Assembly (NCBI GenBank): GCA_947382875.1
Contig: CANDBG010000027.1
Location: 1 to 35,076, forward strand
DNA: 35,076 bases
Direction of reading: 5' to 3'
Origin: an uncultured Oscillibacter sp.
Lineage (GTDB): Bacteria > Bacillota > Clostridia > Oscillospirales > Oscillospiraceae
Each line of letters begins with the position of its first letter. The stretch's first letter is position 1. The position numbers and the translations under genes are program-made. A model generated the notes under the pieces. That model made no database searches and was not told where the DNA came from. It saw only the letters and a list, made by a program, of their open reading frames with translations. Below are positions 19,045 through 27,908 of this stretch, in pieces.

Positions 19045-20160
19045 ATGGCGGGAGCGGAAGCAAGATTGCAGGAGGCCCTGGCGGCCTTTGATTTCGGTGC
19101 GCCGGTGGTCGGCGCCCTGCGCTATGGCAAGGGCCATGTCAACGACACGTTCTGCGTTCACACGCAGCCGGACGAGGCGCCCTGCCGACGGTTCATTTTG
19201 CAGCGAATCAGTTCGGTGGCGTTCAAGAAGCCAAATGAGCTGATGGAGAACATCACAGGCGTTACGGAGTACTTAGGCCGTCAGATTGAGCAGTCCGGCG
19301 GCGACCGGAGCCGGGAAGCGATGCAGGTTTTGCGTTCCCGGGACGGAACCGCCTGTTTCACCGACGGGGACGGCTGTGCCTGGCGGGTTTATCCCTTTGT
19401 GGAACATACCATATGCCACCAGTCGGCGGAGACACCGGAACAATTTGCGGCGTCGGGCCGTGCATTCGGACGTTTCCAGCGGCTTCTGCGGGACTACCCT
19501 GCGGAAACGCTCCATGAAACGATCCCCCATTTCCACGACACGGAGGACCGTCTTGCAAAGCTGAAGGCGGCCATTGCCGCGGACGCCCTGGGCCGCGTTA
19601 AGGACTGTGAGGCGGAAATCGCCTTTGCCATGGCGCGGGAAACGGACTGCTCCACAGCCCTGAACGCCCAGCGCAGCGGAGAACTTCCATTGCGCGTCAC
19701 GCACAACGACACGAAACTGAACAACGTTCTCATGGACGAGAAAACTGGAGAAGGACTGTGCATCATTGACCTGGATACGGTGATGCCGGGTCTGGTAATC
19801 AACGACTTCGGCGATTCCATCCGTTTTGGCGCGAACCACTGCGCGGAGGACGAAACGGATTTGTCGAAAGTATCCCTGGACATGGACCTGTACGCGGTGT
19901 ACACGGACGCGTTTCTGGAAGGGGTCGGCGGCGTGCTGACGGAAGCGGAGCTGCGCTATCTGCCCTGGGGCGCGAAGCTGATGACGCTGGAATGCGGCAT
20001 CCGTTTCCTGACGGACTTCCTGGAAGGGGATACCTATTTCCACACGAGCCGTCCGGGCCAGAACCTGGACCGCTGCCGCACACAATTCAAGCTGGTTTCC
20101 GACATGGAGGCGCACTGGGCGGAAATGGAGTCCATTGCCTGCAAGCATCTTCCGAAGTAA
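19045..20160 (+). CDS. nahK: N-acetylhexosamine 1-kinase-like phosphotransferase
   Basis: This 371-residue protein has the aminoglycoside-phosphotransferase fold. The catalytic loop HNDTKLNNV starts at H220 with base D222, and the metal-binding IDLDTVMPG has D242 and D244. These motifs resemble NahK, which phosphorylates GlcNAc or GalNAc at C1. NahK of bifidobacteria has about 360 residues. The ATG at 19045 is preferred over an upstream in-frame start as it has GGGAGG 7 bases before it and lies 1 bp behind the previous stop. With the nucleotidyltransferase and GalE it would form a kinase, pyrophosphorylase and epimerase chain. Homoserine or choline kinase-like specificities share the fold but fit the neighbours less well. 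Confidence 0.85.
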   Translation: MAGAEARLQEALAAFDFGAPVVGALRYGKGHVNDTFCVHTQPDEAPCRRFILQRISSVAFKKPNELMENITGVTEYLGRQIEQSGGDRSREAMQVLRSRDGTACFTDGDGCAWRVYPFVEHTICHQSAETPEQFAASGRAFGRFQRLLRDYPAETLHETIPHFHDTEDRLAKLKAAIAADALGRVKDCEAEIAFAMARETDCSTALNAQRSGELPLRVTHNDTKLNNVLMDEKTGEGLCIIDLDTVMPGLVINDFGDSIRFGANHCAEDETDLSKVSLDMDLYAVYTDAFLEGVGGVLTEAELRYLPWGAKLMTLECGIRFLTDFLEGDTYFHTSRPGQNLDRCRTQFKLVSDMEAHWAEMESIACKHLPK

Positions 20161-20181
20161 GCGTCCGGTTTCTTACCGCGT

Positions 20182-21039
20182 ATGAATATCTTTTTTGACG
20201 AAAAACAACTCGTTCAGCTCATGACGAACCTGCGCATCCTGACCGGAATGCGGGCAAATATCCTGGACCCGTCCGGGCAGGACATCCACCTGTTTACGGA
20301 CCATCCGCCCTTCTGCCGGGCCATCAACGACATACCGGAGGGGCATGAACGCTGTGTCGCATGCGATATGCAGAAGGTGAAGAACTACACCGCGGAAAAA
20401 GGGTTTCAGTTTTACCGCTGTCATGTAGGCGTCTGTGAGGCGGTCATGCCGCTCTATGACAAGAACAATCCGCTTGCATATCTGATATTCGGCTGTTTTC
20501 TGGACGACTCGCCCATTGAGGAACAGTGGGCGAATACCCATCGTCTGCTGGACTGGTATCCCGGGAGCATTGACGACCTGCACTATGATTTTCTGCAATT
20601 TCGCCGTTATTCCTGGCAGGAGCTGCGGGCCTATGCCGAGACCTTGGAAGCGCTTTCGGCATACATACAGCTCAAGGACATGATTCTGTCCACAGAGCAG
20701 ACGGATTTACAAAAGCTGGACCTGTACCTGAAACAGCACTACATGGAAAAACTGTCTCTGGCGTCGATTTCGGAGGCGCTGCACATTGGCCGGACGAAAC
20801 TCTGTACATTAGCAAAGGAGTTATCCGGAGGGCATACCCTTTCGTACCTGATCGCGCAGCGTCGGATCGCGGCGGCGAAAAGCCTGCTGATGCAGAGCAG
20901 CTTACCGATTTCCGAAATCGGGGAGGCGGTTGGAATCAGCGATTACAATTACTTCTCCAAAATTTTCCGGAACGTGACGGGAATTACTCCCAGTTCTTTC
21001 CGCAAGCAGAGCCGGATGGTCCTGGAAACGCATGGATAA
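20182..21039 (+). CDS. AraC-family regulator with PocR sensor domain
   Basis: The 285 residues consist of an N-terminal PocR-type ligand domain (about 5-165), with the family's cysteine pattern in FCRAIN, RCVACDMQK and YRCHVGVCEA, and a C-terminal double helix-turn-helix (about 185-280) ending with GISDYNYFSKIFRNVTG and TPSSFRK. Such regulators bind small organic molecules and activate nearby transport genes. It follows nahK by 21 bp and precedes the binding-protein gene. No good Shine-Dalgarno is visible before its ATG, suggesting weak or coupled translation. The next promoter has a perfect -10 but a poor -35, as expected for an activated promoter. Confidence 0.9.
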   Translation: MNIFFDEKQLVQLMTNLRILTGMRANILDPSGQDIHLFTDHPPFCRAINDIPEGHERCVACDMQKVKNYTAEKGFQFYRCHVGVCEAVMPLYDKNNPLAYLIFGCFLDDSPIEEQWANTHRLLDWYPGSIDDLHYDFLQFRRYSWQELRAYAETLEALSAYIQLKDMILSTEQTDLQKLDLYLKQHYMEKLSLASISEALHIGRTKLCTLAKELSGGHTLSYLIAQRRIAAAKSLLMQSSLPISEIGEAVGISDYNYFSKIFRNVTGITPSSFRKQSRMVLETHG

Positions 21040-21056
21040 GGCAAGAAAAAACGAAA

Positions 21057-21093
21057 CAAAATCGTACGAATTCCAGAAATTCGTACGATTTTG
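21057..21093. terminator. Perfect 16-bp inverted repeat behind the regulator gene
   Basis: Arms CAAAATCGTACGAATT (21057-21072) and its complement (21078-21093) enclose a 5-base loop. The flanking A and T tracts allow termination on both strands. It is 17 bp behind the regulator's stop. It also lies 46 bp upstream of the next -10 box, so it could be an operator; termination is the simpler reading. Confidence 0.7.
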
Positions 21094-21138
21094 CTATAAA
21101 GCGGACTTTCCTACCTATATATTTACAGATTGGACAAG

Positions 21139-21144
21139 TATAAT
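21139..21144 (+). promoter_or_regulatory. -10 box for the ABC transporter operon
   Basis: TATAAT stands about 100 nt before the binding-protein gene. The bases 17 upstream (TATATA) are a poor -35. A promoter needing an activator fits, and an AraC-type activator is encoded just upstream. Confidence 0.45.
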
Positions 21145-21244
21145 CAATCTAGTAGGATCGTATTTGTGAATTATCCCCATTTGCTTCCGTTTTCATTCAC
21201 AGATATGGATTCCATACAAATTTATGACAAAAAGGAGAGTAAAC

Positions 21245-22642
21245 ATGATGAAAAGAATTCTTGCAATGATGCTGGCCGCCATGCTGGTGCTGTCCCTGGC
21301 CGCGTGCGGCGGGAACAGCGGGGGGAATTCCGGCGATTCCTCCGGCGGAACCACCGGCGATACCACCCAGGAACCCGCGACCGGCGGCGATTCCGATTCC
21401 AGCGGCGGCGGCGAAAAAGTACAGCTGAACGTCATTATCTCCCAATACGGCAATAACACCCAGGACTGGTGGCCCACCTTTGAAAAGGACTTCGAGGAAA
21501 CCTATGACAACATCGACCTGACCGTCGAAATCGTCTCCTGGAACGACCTGTATACCGTGGTCAACACCCGGATTTCCACCGCGCAGGCCCCCGACATCCT
21601 GAACATCGACACCTTCGCCGACTACGTGGCGGACGATCTTCTGGTTCCCGCCGAGGACTATGCTTCCGCGGACCTGAAGAACAAGATCATTCCCAGCTTC
21701 TGGAACGCCAACGAGCTGGACGGCACCGTCTGGGCGCTTCCGATTCTGGCCTCCTGCCGCGCCATGTTCTGCAACATGGACCTGCTGGCCGAAGCGGGCA
21801 TCACCGCCGCTCCCACCACCTGGGAAGAGGTTGACGCCGCCTGCAAGGCCGTGAAAGACAAATTCGGCGGTTCCATCGTCCCCTGGGGCCTGGACATCTC
21901 CACCGATGAAGGTCAGGCCGCCTTCGCGTATTACACCTGGAACAACGGCGGCGGCTTCGTGGACGCGGACGGCAACTGGGCGCTGAACAGCGCGGCCAAC
22001 GTCGAAGCCATGAACTACATCAAGACCCTGATTGACAACGGCTACTGCAACGCCAACCCCTACACGGATACCCGCTATCCGCTTCAGGACGCTTTCAACG
22101 CCGGCTCTCAGGCCATGATGATCGGCGCCTGCAACATGATGAGCGCGGATTCCGAAGTGAACTATGAAGTCGCAAATCTGCCCTCTCCGATTGGCAGCTC
22201 TGTTTCCATGGGCGTGTGCGACCGTCTGATGGTGTTCGACAGCAGCATCACCGCCAGCAAGAACTCTGACGAGGCGGCCCGTCTGGACGCCGTGAGCAAG
22301 TTCTTCGACTTCTTCTATGACACCAACCGTTATTCCGAGTACATGGTGTTCGAGGGTTTCCTGCCCGTTACCAGCGACTCCTCCGAGCTGCTCAAGACCG
22401 GCGCGGATCAGTTCACGGTAGGCGGCAGCGACGCCCCTGGCGACAACGACTATTTCGCCACCTTCACCGAGATTCTGCCGAACTGCGAGTTCTATCCCTC
22501 CAGCCGTGCGGAGTGGATTGACGTGAAGCAGGGCGTCATCGAGGCCGAACAGCGCATCTGCCAGGGCGAGGACGCGCAGACCGTTCTGGACGAACTGCAA
22601 GGCAAGATCGAGGAGCTTCAGGCGCGGAACGAAGCGGGTTAA
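21245..22642 (+). CDS. Sugar ABC transporter substrate-binding lipoprotein
   Basis: The 465 residues start with a signal peptide and lipobox LAAC (cysteine 21), followed by a flexible Gly/Ser/Thr linker to about residue 58. The remainder is a cluster-B extracellular solute-binding protein of the UgpB/MalE kind, with APDILNIDTF, TWEEVDAACKAV and IMIGA-like segments (here MMIGACNMM). It captures sugar for the two permeases that follow. AAAGGAG precedes the ATG. The neighbours nagB, nagA and nahK suggest an N-acetylated amino sugar or a glycan containing one. It is followed by a hairpin that probably makes this transcript more abundant than the permease genes. Confidence 0.93.
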   Translation: MMKRILAMMLAAMLVLSLAACGGNSGGNSGDSSGGTTGDTTQEPATGGDSDSSGGGEKVQLNVIISQYGNNTQDWWPTFEKDFEETYDNIDLTVEIVSWNDLYTVVNTRISTAQAPDILNIDTFADYVADDLLVPAEDYASADLKNKIIPSFWNANELDGTVWALPILASCRAMFCNMDLLAEAGITAAPTTWEEVDAACKAVKDKFGGSIVPWGLDISTDEGQAAFAYYTWNNGGGFVDADGNWALNSAANVEAMNYIKTLIDNGYCNANPYTDTRYPLQDAFNAGSQAMMIGACNMMSADSEVNYEVANLPSPIGSSVSMGVCDRLMVFDSSITASKNSDEAARLDAVSKFFDFFYDTNRYSEYMVFEGFLPVTSDSSELLKTGADQFTVGGSDAPGDNDYFATFTEILPNCEFYPSSRAEWIDVKQGVIEAEQRICQGEDAQTVLDELQGKIEELQARNEAG

Positions 22643-22677
22643 GCCTCGGATCTCGTCTGACAAACAGCCATACCTGC

Positions 22678-22703
22678 GGGGCCGGGCGTTTTGGCCTGGC
22701 CCC
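22678..22703 (+). terminator. Hairpin between binding protein and permease genes
   Basis: GGGGCCGGGC pairs with GCCTGGCCCC (one G-U) and is followed by TTTGTT. Hairpins here commonly give partial termination or protect the upstream mRNA, raising binding protein relative to permease. Confidence 0.7.
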
Positions 22704-22742
22704 TTTGTTATCCCAAATCCGGCAGAACCAAGGAGGCGGAAT

Positions 22743-23705
22743 ATGAAACAGAATACAGGCGCGCCTGTGAAAGATGTGAGTTCGGGGGCGGTTCCGGCGA
22801 AAAACGCCCCGTCCTCCGGCGGCAAGCAGACGCTGCGGAAAGTGGAACCCTATCTCTGGCTGCTTCCCAGCATTGTGCTGATGGCCGTCATGATTGTTAT
22901 TCCCATCCTGACGGTGTTCCGGCTCTCCGCCATGGAGATCAGCCGTGCAGGCATTGTCAAGGGGTTCAACAATTTTGCGAACTATAAAGAAGTCCTGGCA
23001 TCCCCGATTTTCCGGCATACCCTTTGGAATACGCTCGTCTGGACCGTGGTGGTGGTGGGCGTTTCCACGCTTATCGGCTTTGTACTGGCGATGGTCCTCA
23101 ACCAGAACTTCCGGGGCCGGAAACTGGTCCGGGCCCTGGTGATTTTCCCCTGGGCGACCTCGCTGATCATTCAGGCGGTCATCTGGAAGTACATCATCAG
23201 CGCGGACTACGGTTCTTTAAATGTCATTTTGAGCAAACTGGGCCTGATTGACCACTTTATCAACTGGACCTCCACTGCGGGCGCGTTTTTCGCCTGGGAG
23301 TGCTGGGTTGGTATTTTTGTCACGGTTCCCTTTGTAACATTTTGTGTTCTGTCGGGCCTCCAGAGCATAGACGACACCTTTTATGAAGCGGCGGAAATGG
23401 ACGGCGCGGGCTTCTGGCGCAAGCTGTTCAGCGTGACGCTGCCCCTGGTGCGTCCAAGCCTCACCGTTTCCACGGTGCTGAACATTATCTACGTGTTCAA
23501 CTCCTTCCCTATCGTCTGGACGATTTCCAAGGGCGACCCGGCAGACAAAACCCACACGCTGGTGACGTATCTGTATAAGCTGTCCTTCACCAGCGGCAAG
23601 TCGGGACTGGCCGCGGCAGTGTCGGTGATCGGCTTTGTGATTCTGGCGATCTGCGCCAGCATTTACATGATTATGTCGCTCAAGGGAGAGGAGGAAGGTT
23701 CATGA
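22743..23705 (+). CDS. Sugar ABC transporter permease (MalF/UgpA type)
   Basis: The 320-residue protein has a hydrophilic N-terminus of about 40 residues and then six predicted membrane segments, the first at about 38-60. The cytoplasmic EAA loop that contacts the ATPase reads EAAEMDGAGFWRKLF followed by TLPLVRP. It pairs with the next permease, overlapping it by 4 bases, and is energised in all likelihood by the MsmK-like ATPase at the end of the locus. AAGGAGG lies just upstream of the ATG. Confidence 0.93.
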   Translation: MKQNTGAPVKDVSSGAVPAKNAPSSGGKQTLRKVEPYLWLLPSIVLMAVMIVIPILTVFRLSAMEISRAGIVKGFNNFANYKEVLASPIFRHTLWNTLVWTVVVVGVSTLIGFVLAMVLNQNFRGRKLVRALVIFPWATSLIIQAVIWKYIISADYGSLNVILSKLGLIDHFINWTSTAGAFFAWECWVGIFVTVPFVTFCVLSGLQSIDDTFYEAAEMDGAGFWRKLFSVTLPLVRPSLTVSTVLNIIYVFNSFPIVWTISKGDPADKTHTLVTYLYKLSFTSGKSGLAAAVSVIGFVILAICASIYMIMSLKGEEEGS

Positions 23706-24535
23706 GCAAGCGGAAGCCCTGGCAGACGATGTTATTATATTTGTTTGTGTTTGTCGTCTGCATCGTGATCATCTATCCCTATTTTGTAATGTTCACCACG
23801 GCGGCGAAAACCGACGCGGAAATGTACGCGGCGAACATGACGATACTGCCGTTGGAATGGCAGTGGTCGAACTTCATCAACGCGTGGAAAGCGGCGCCGG
23901 TGTTCAAGTATTTCCTCAACTCTCTGCTTGTGGCGGGCGGCGCGACGCTGGTCGCGATTGGCTGCGGCATTCCGGCGGCGTACGCCATGGCGCGTATGCG
24001 TTTCAAAGGCAAGGGCTTTTTCCTGGGCGCGGTGATTATGAGCCAGATGTTCTCGCCGGTGGTTTTGCTGGTGGGCATTTACAAGCTGATGGTGGGAATG
24101 CACCTCTCCAACAGCATCCTGGGTCTGGTACTGCTGAACGCGGCGTTTAATCAGGCGTTTGCAATCTGGCTGCTGCGCGGCACGTTCCTGACAATCTCCG
24201 CCGAGATGGAGCAGGCGGCGAAAATCGACGGCTGCGGCACTGTCCAGGCGCTGCTGCGGGTTTTGCTGCCCGTGTCGGCTCCGGGCATCGTGACGGCCCT
24301 GATTTTTGTGTTTATCAACGCTTGGAACGAGTACACCATTGCCCTGACGCTGATTCAGGACGACCTGTTGAAGCCCATCACGGTCGGCATCAACATTTTC
24401 TATGGCTATAACTTCATTCAGTGGCAATATTTGTTCGCCACGTCCCTGTTTGCGACGGTGCCAGTCATCGTATTGTTCCTGTGCATTGAGAAACATCTGG
24501 TAGCAGGACTGACGGCAGGCGGCGTCAAGGGCTGA
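23702..24535 (+). CDS. Sugar ABC transporter permease (MalG/UgpE type)
   Basis: This 277-residue second permease begins with a membrane segment at about 12-33 and has six in total. Its EAA loop is EQAAKIDGCGTVQALLRV followed by LPVSAPG. It overlaps the first permease by ATGA, so the two are translationally coupled and should be made in equal amounts. No ATPase gene follows at once; nagB and nagA come first. Confidence 0.93.
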   Translation: MSKRKPWQTMLLYLFVFVVCIVIIYPYFVMFTTAAKTDAEMYAANMTILPLEWQWSNFINAWKAAPVFKYFLNSLLVAGGATLVAIGCGIPAAYAMARMRFKGKGFFLGAVIMSQMFSPVVLLVGIYKLMVGMHLSNSILGLVLLNAAFNQAFAIWLLRGTFLTISAEMEQAAKIDGCGTVQALLRVLLPVSAPGIVTALIFVFINAWNEYTIALTLIQDDLLKPITVGINIFYGYNFIQWQYLFATSLFATVPVIVLFLCIEKHLVAGLTAGGVKG

Positions 24536-24598
24536 ACCGGGAAACACGGAGAGGCCCCCGCGTATGCGCCGGCCTGTGGAAAAGGAGAAACGAACGAC

Positions 24599-25351
24599 AT
24601 GAGAATTTATCGGGAAAAAGACTACGAAGCCATGAGCCGCCGTGCGGCGACGATTCTCGCGGCGGAGGTAATCCACCGTCCGGACTGCGTGCTGGGCCTT
24701 GCGACGGGTTCCAGCCCGGAGGGGATGTACCGGTATCTGGCGGAGTGGAACAAGCAGGGGCTGCTGAGCTTCCGGGAAGTGCGGTCCGTGAATTTGGACG
24801 AATATAAGGGCTTAGCGCCGGACCACGACCAGAGTTACCGGTATTTCATGCAGGACCGGTTTTTCAATCACATCGACATTTTGCCGGAAAACACCCGCGT
24901 ACCGGACGGCCTTGCAAAAGACGGCGGCGCCGAATGCGCGGCCTACGACGCACACATTGCGTCTCTGGGCGGAATCGACTTACAGCTCTTAGGCATTGGC
25001 CGTAACGGACACATTGGCTTCAACGAGCCGGGCGACGGCTACATAAAAGGGACGCATATTGTGGACCTGGCCCCCAGTACCATCGAGGCGAACGCCCGCT
25101 TTTTCGCCACGCCGGACGACGTGCCCCGGCAGGCGTTCACAATGGGCATTGGCTGCATTTTGTCGGCGCGAAAAATACTGCTGGTTGCCAGCGGCGCGGA
25201 CAAGGCGGACGCCGTATACAATACGGTCTGCGGTCCGGTGGACCCGCATTGTCCAGGCGCGGTGCTGCAATTCCACAATGACGTTGTGATCGTAGGTGAC
25301 GAAGCGGCCCTCAGCAAGCTGACGGCGGCAGGGGTGCCGGTATGCGGATAA
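24599..25351 (+). CDS. nagB: Glucosamine-6-phosphate deaminase
   Basis: It turns glucosamine-6-phosphate into fructose-6-phosphate and ammonia. The 250 residues are of the short Bacillus-like type without the C-terminal allosteric extension of the E. coli enzyme. Visible motifs are ATGSSPEGMY near residue 35, LDEYKG with D67 and E68, and GIGRNGHIGFNEPG (132-145) with H138 and E143 of the active site. It follows the permeases by 63 bp with AAAGGAG, and it overlaps nagA by 10 bp. Confidence 0.96.
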   Translation: MRIYREKDYEAMSRRAATILAAEVIHRPDCVLGLATGSSPEGMYRYLAEWNKQGLLSFREVRSVNLDEYKGLAPDHDQSYRYFMQDRFFNHIDILPENTRVPDGLAKDGGAECAAYDAHIASLGGIDLQLLGIGRNGHIGFNEPGDGYIKGTHIVDLAPSTIEANARFFATPDDVPRQAFTMGIGCILSARKILLVASGADKADAVYNTVCGPVDPHCPGAVLQFHNDVVIVGDEAALSKLTAAGVPVCG

Positions 25352-26469
25352 CCGGCGGGCAGGTTTTCGACCTCAAAGCGGGCTTTGTGGAACGGGATGT
25401 CTGTACGGACGGCCTGTACCTGTCAGAGACCAGCGGTGACAGCGAGACGCTGGACGCCTCCGGCTGCTGGGTCATTCCGGGTTTGGTCGACGTACACTTC
25501 CACGGCTGTGTAGGCGAAGATTTCAGCGACGGAACGCCGGAGGGCCTGCAAAAAATCGCAGATTACGAGCTGTCCCAAGGTGTGATGTATCTGTGTCCGG
25601 CGGGCATGACGCTGCCGGAGGAACAACTGGTGAAGGTCTGCGAGACCGCCGCGAATCACCGGCTGCACAACACCGGCGGCGCGGAGGTTGTCGGGGTGCA
25701 TTTGGAGGGACCGTTTTTGTCCCCGGCGAAGAAGGGGGCGCAGAACGGCGAATTTCTGCACGACCCGGACATTCCAATGTTAAAGCGCTTACAGGAAGCC
25801 TCCGGAGGCTGTGTACGTTTGGTGACAGTGGCCCCGGAACAGCCGGGCGCGATGGAGTTCATCCGCGCGGCGGCGGAAATGGGGATTACAGTGTCGGTCG
25901 GTCACACGGCGGCGGACTACGACACAGCCAAAGCGGCGTTTGCGGCTGGTGCGAACCACGTGACGCATATCTACAATGGTATGCCGCCAATTCATCACCG
26001 AGCGCCGGGCGTCATCCTCGCGGCATACGACACGCCGGACGTACAGGCGGAAATGATCTGTGACGGCATTCATCATCACCCGGCCATCACCCGGGCAACG
26101 TTCCGGCTGTTCGGCGCAGAACGCATGATTTTGATCAGCGATACCATGCGGGCAGCGGGCATGGCGGACGGCGATTACACACTAGGCGGCCTGGACGTAC
26201 ATGTAACCGGCCGATTAGCGACCCTGGCTGACGGAACGATTGCCGGTTCGGCAACGAACCTGATGGACGGTCTGCGCACGGCGGTATCGTTTGGAATCCC
26301 CCTGGCGGACGCCGTGCGGGCGTGCACATACAACCCGGCGGAATCGATTGGACTGTCAGGCCGGGTGGGAACGCTGGACATTGGAAAAGAGTCGAGTTTG
26401 GTTCTTCTGGACAGGCAGGACTTGTCCATTCGAAAGATGGTGTTCCGCGGCACGGTTGTGCCGCAGTAA
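25342..26469 (+). CDS. nagA: N-acetylglucosamine-6-phosphate deacetylase
   Basis: It removes the acetyl group from GlcNAc-6-P so NagB can act. The 375 residues have the amidohydrolase metal motif HFH (H52, H54), the metal glutamate E122 in HLEGPF, H188 in VGHTAADY, the THIYNGM segment and the catalytic aspartate D267 in ISDTM. The start codon overlaps the nagB end by 10 bp and has only a weak ribosome site, so translation is probably coupled to nagB. No GlcNAc kinase or PTS is present in the window, so the source of the 6-phosphate must be encoded elsewhere. Confidence 0.95.
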   Translation: MRITGGQVFDLKAGFVERDVCTDGLYLSETSGDSETLDASGCWVIPGLVDVHFHGCVGEDFSDGTPEGLQKIADYELSQGVMYLCPAGMTLPEEQLVKVCETAANHRLHNTGGAEVVGVHLEGPFLSPAKKGAQNGEFLHDPDIPMLKRLQEASGGCVRLVTVAPEQPGAMEFIRAAAEMGITVSVGHTAADYDTAKAAFAAGANHVTHIYNGMPPIHHRAPGVILAAYDTPDVQAEMICDGIHHHPAITRATFRLFGAERMILISDTMRAAGMADGDYTLGGLDVHVTGRLATLADGTIAGSATNLMDGLRTAVSFGIPLADAVRACTYNPAESIGLSGRVGTLDIGKESSLVLLDRQDLSIRKMVFRGTVVPQ

Positions 26470-26651
26470 CCCCCGGATTTCCCTGCAATAATCCACGGCT
26501 GGGCGGCTGCTCCACTCCCACAGCCCCCGGACCGGACAAAAGGAGAAACCCGTCTAAGGCTTACGGTGCGGCAATGTGGAGACTTGCCGTAAGGTCCGTT
26601 TCGGACGAGGTGGAGGCTGGCGGAGGCCCCTTCATCAAAGCCTGATAAAGA
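26470..26651 (+). other. Gap between nagA and the ATPase gene
   Basis: This 182-base stretch has no gene and no good promoter. It holds an AAAGGAGAAA at about 26541 that is not followed by a useful start codon, and short inverted repeats (GGCAA/TTGCC near 26572-26590). The following start codon has no Shine-Dalgarno. A leader with regulatory folding is possible; nothing firmer can be said. Confidence 0.3.
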
Positions 26652-27839
26652 ATGGCGACTTTGAATTTGAAGAGCATCAAAAAAATCTATCCCCACAGCG
26701 GCCAGAAGGCTTCGAAGAAGAAGGCCGGCGCGCCGGAAAAAAAGATCAATCTGCAAGTAACGGAGCAAGGCGTCGTAGCGGTGCAGGAGTTCAACCTGGA
26801 CATCGCGGACAAAGAGTTCATCGTTCTGGTAGGGCCGTCGGGCTGCGGCAAATCGACAACCCTGCGGATGGTAGCGGGCCTGGAAGAAATTTCGGAAGGC
26901 GAGCTGTACATTGACGGTCAGCTGATGAACGACGTGGAACCGAAGAATCGGGACATTGCAATGGTATTCCAGAGCTACGCGCTGTATCCGCACATGACGG
27001 TATATGACAACATGGCGTTTCCGCTGAAGCTGCGGAAAATGTCGAAGGAAGAAATTGACCGCCGGGTCAAAGAAGCGGCGGAAATTCTGGACATCACGCA
27101 ATATCTGGACCGGAAGCCGAAGGCGCTGTCCGGCGGCCAGCGGCAGCGTGTGGCGATTGGCCGCGCGATTGTGCGGGAACCGAAGGTTCTGCTGATGGAC
27201 GAACCGCTGTCGAACCTGGACGCAAAGCTCCGGAATCAGATGCGTGCAGAGATCATAAAGCTGCGGCAAAAGATCAACACGACATTTATGTATGTAACCC
27301 ACGATCAGACAGAGGCCATGACGCTGGGCGACCGGATCGTGATTATGAAAGACGGTTTCATCCAGCAGATCGGCACGCCGCAAGAGGTGTTCCACCATCC
27401 GGCGAATTTGTTTGTAGCGGGCTTCATCGGCTCGCCGCAGATGAACTTTTTCAATGCGAAGCTGTCGGCGGAGGGCGGCAGATACCGCGTAACAGTAGGC
27501 AGTTACACGGCAGAGCTTCCAGAGGCCAAGGCGAAGGTTCTGTCGGGCAAGGGCGTTGGAAACCAGGAGGTGACGCTGGGCGTGCGTCCGGACCATATGG
27601 TTCTGGCGAACAGCGGCGAGGCGGCGCTTGTGGGGCGCGTGGACGTGAGTGAAATGATGGGCAGTGCGGTACATCTGCATGTGACGGCGGAAGGCCGGGA
27701 CGTGGTAGTAATTGTACCGACGATGGACATTTCGGGCAACTACGTGGAATCGTTCAGCCCCGGTTCTGAAATCCGCCTGACGTTTGGCGGAAGTGTGTGT
27801 CATCTTTTCGACAAAGAGGGCCGAAATCTGGAATTCTGA
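26652..27839 (+). CDS. Sugar ABC transporter ATP-binding protein (MsmK/UgpC type)
   Basis: The 395-residue ATPase has Walker A GPSGCGKS at 61-68, signature LSGGQ at 159-163, Walker B ending D183-E184, and the switch histidine in VTHDQ, followed by a C-terminal TOBE/MalK-like regulatory region. It should drive the two permeases upstream and possibly other sugar importers, as MsmK does. Relative to the common form it has about 20 extra lysine-rich residues near position 15-40 before the core strand. The ATG at 26652 lacks a visible ribosome site; no better in-frame start was found. Confidence 0.93.
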   Translation: MATLNLKSIKKIYPHSGQKASKKKAGAPEKKINLQVTEQGVVAVQEFNLDIADKEFIVLVGPSGCGKSTTLRMVAGLEEISEGELYIDGQLMNDVEPKNRDIAMVFQSYALYPHMTVYDNMAFPLKLRKMSKEEIDRRVKEAAEILDITQYLDRKPKALSGGQRQRVAIGRAIVREPKVLLMDEPLSNLDAKLRNQMRAEIIKLRQKINTTFMYVTHDQTEAMTLGDRIVIMKDGFIQQIGTPQEVFHHPANLFVAGFIGSPQMNFFNAKLSAEGGRYRVTVGSYTAELPEAKAKVLSGKGVGNQEVTLGVRPDHMVLANSGEAALVGRVDVSEMMGSAVHLHVTAEGRDVVVIVPTMDISGNYVESFSPGSEIRLTFGGSVCHLFDKEGRNLEF

Positions 27840-27853
27840 TTTTAAGGAAAAAA

Positions 27854-27894
27854 GAATCCCGTCCGCTGGGAAAACCTTCCAGCGGACGGGATTC
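27854..27894 (-). terminator. Terminator between converging ATPase and antiporter genes
   Basis: A perfect 16-bp stem (27854-27869 with 27879-27894) encloses a 9-base loop. On the minus strand it is followed by TTTTTTCC, so it is a strong terminator for the antiporter gene. The plus strand lacks a U-run but would also pause here. Confidence 0.9.
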
Positions 27895-27908
27895 TCTCAT
27901 CAGGAGGA

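Noticed and set aside
21197..22825. 542-codon minus-strand frame opposite the binding-protein gene
   Set aside because: It is a shadow frame of a GC-rich gene with lipobox, domain and ribosome site on the plus strand.
26175..27803. 542-codon minus-strand frame opposite the ATPase gene
   Set aside because: It is antisense to a complete ABC ATPase and has no recognisable domain.
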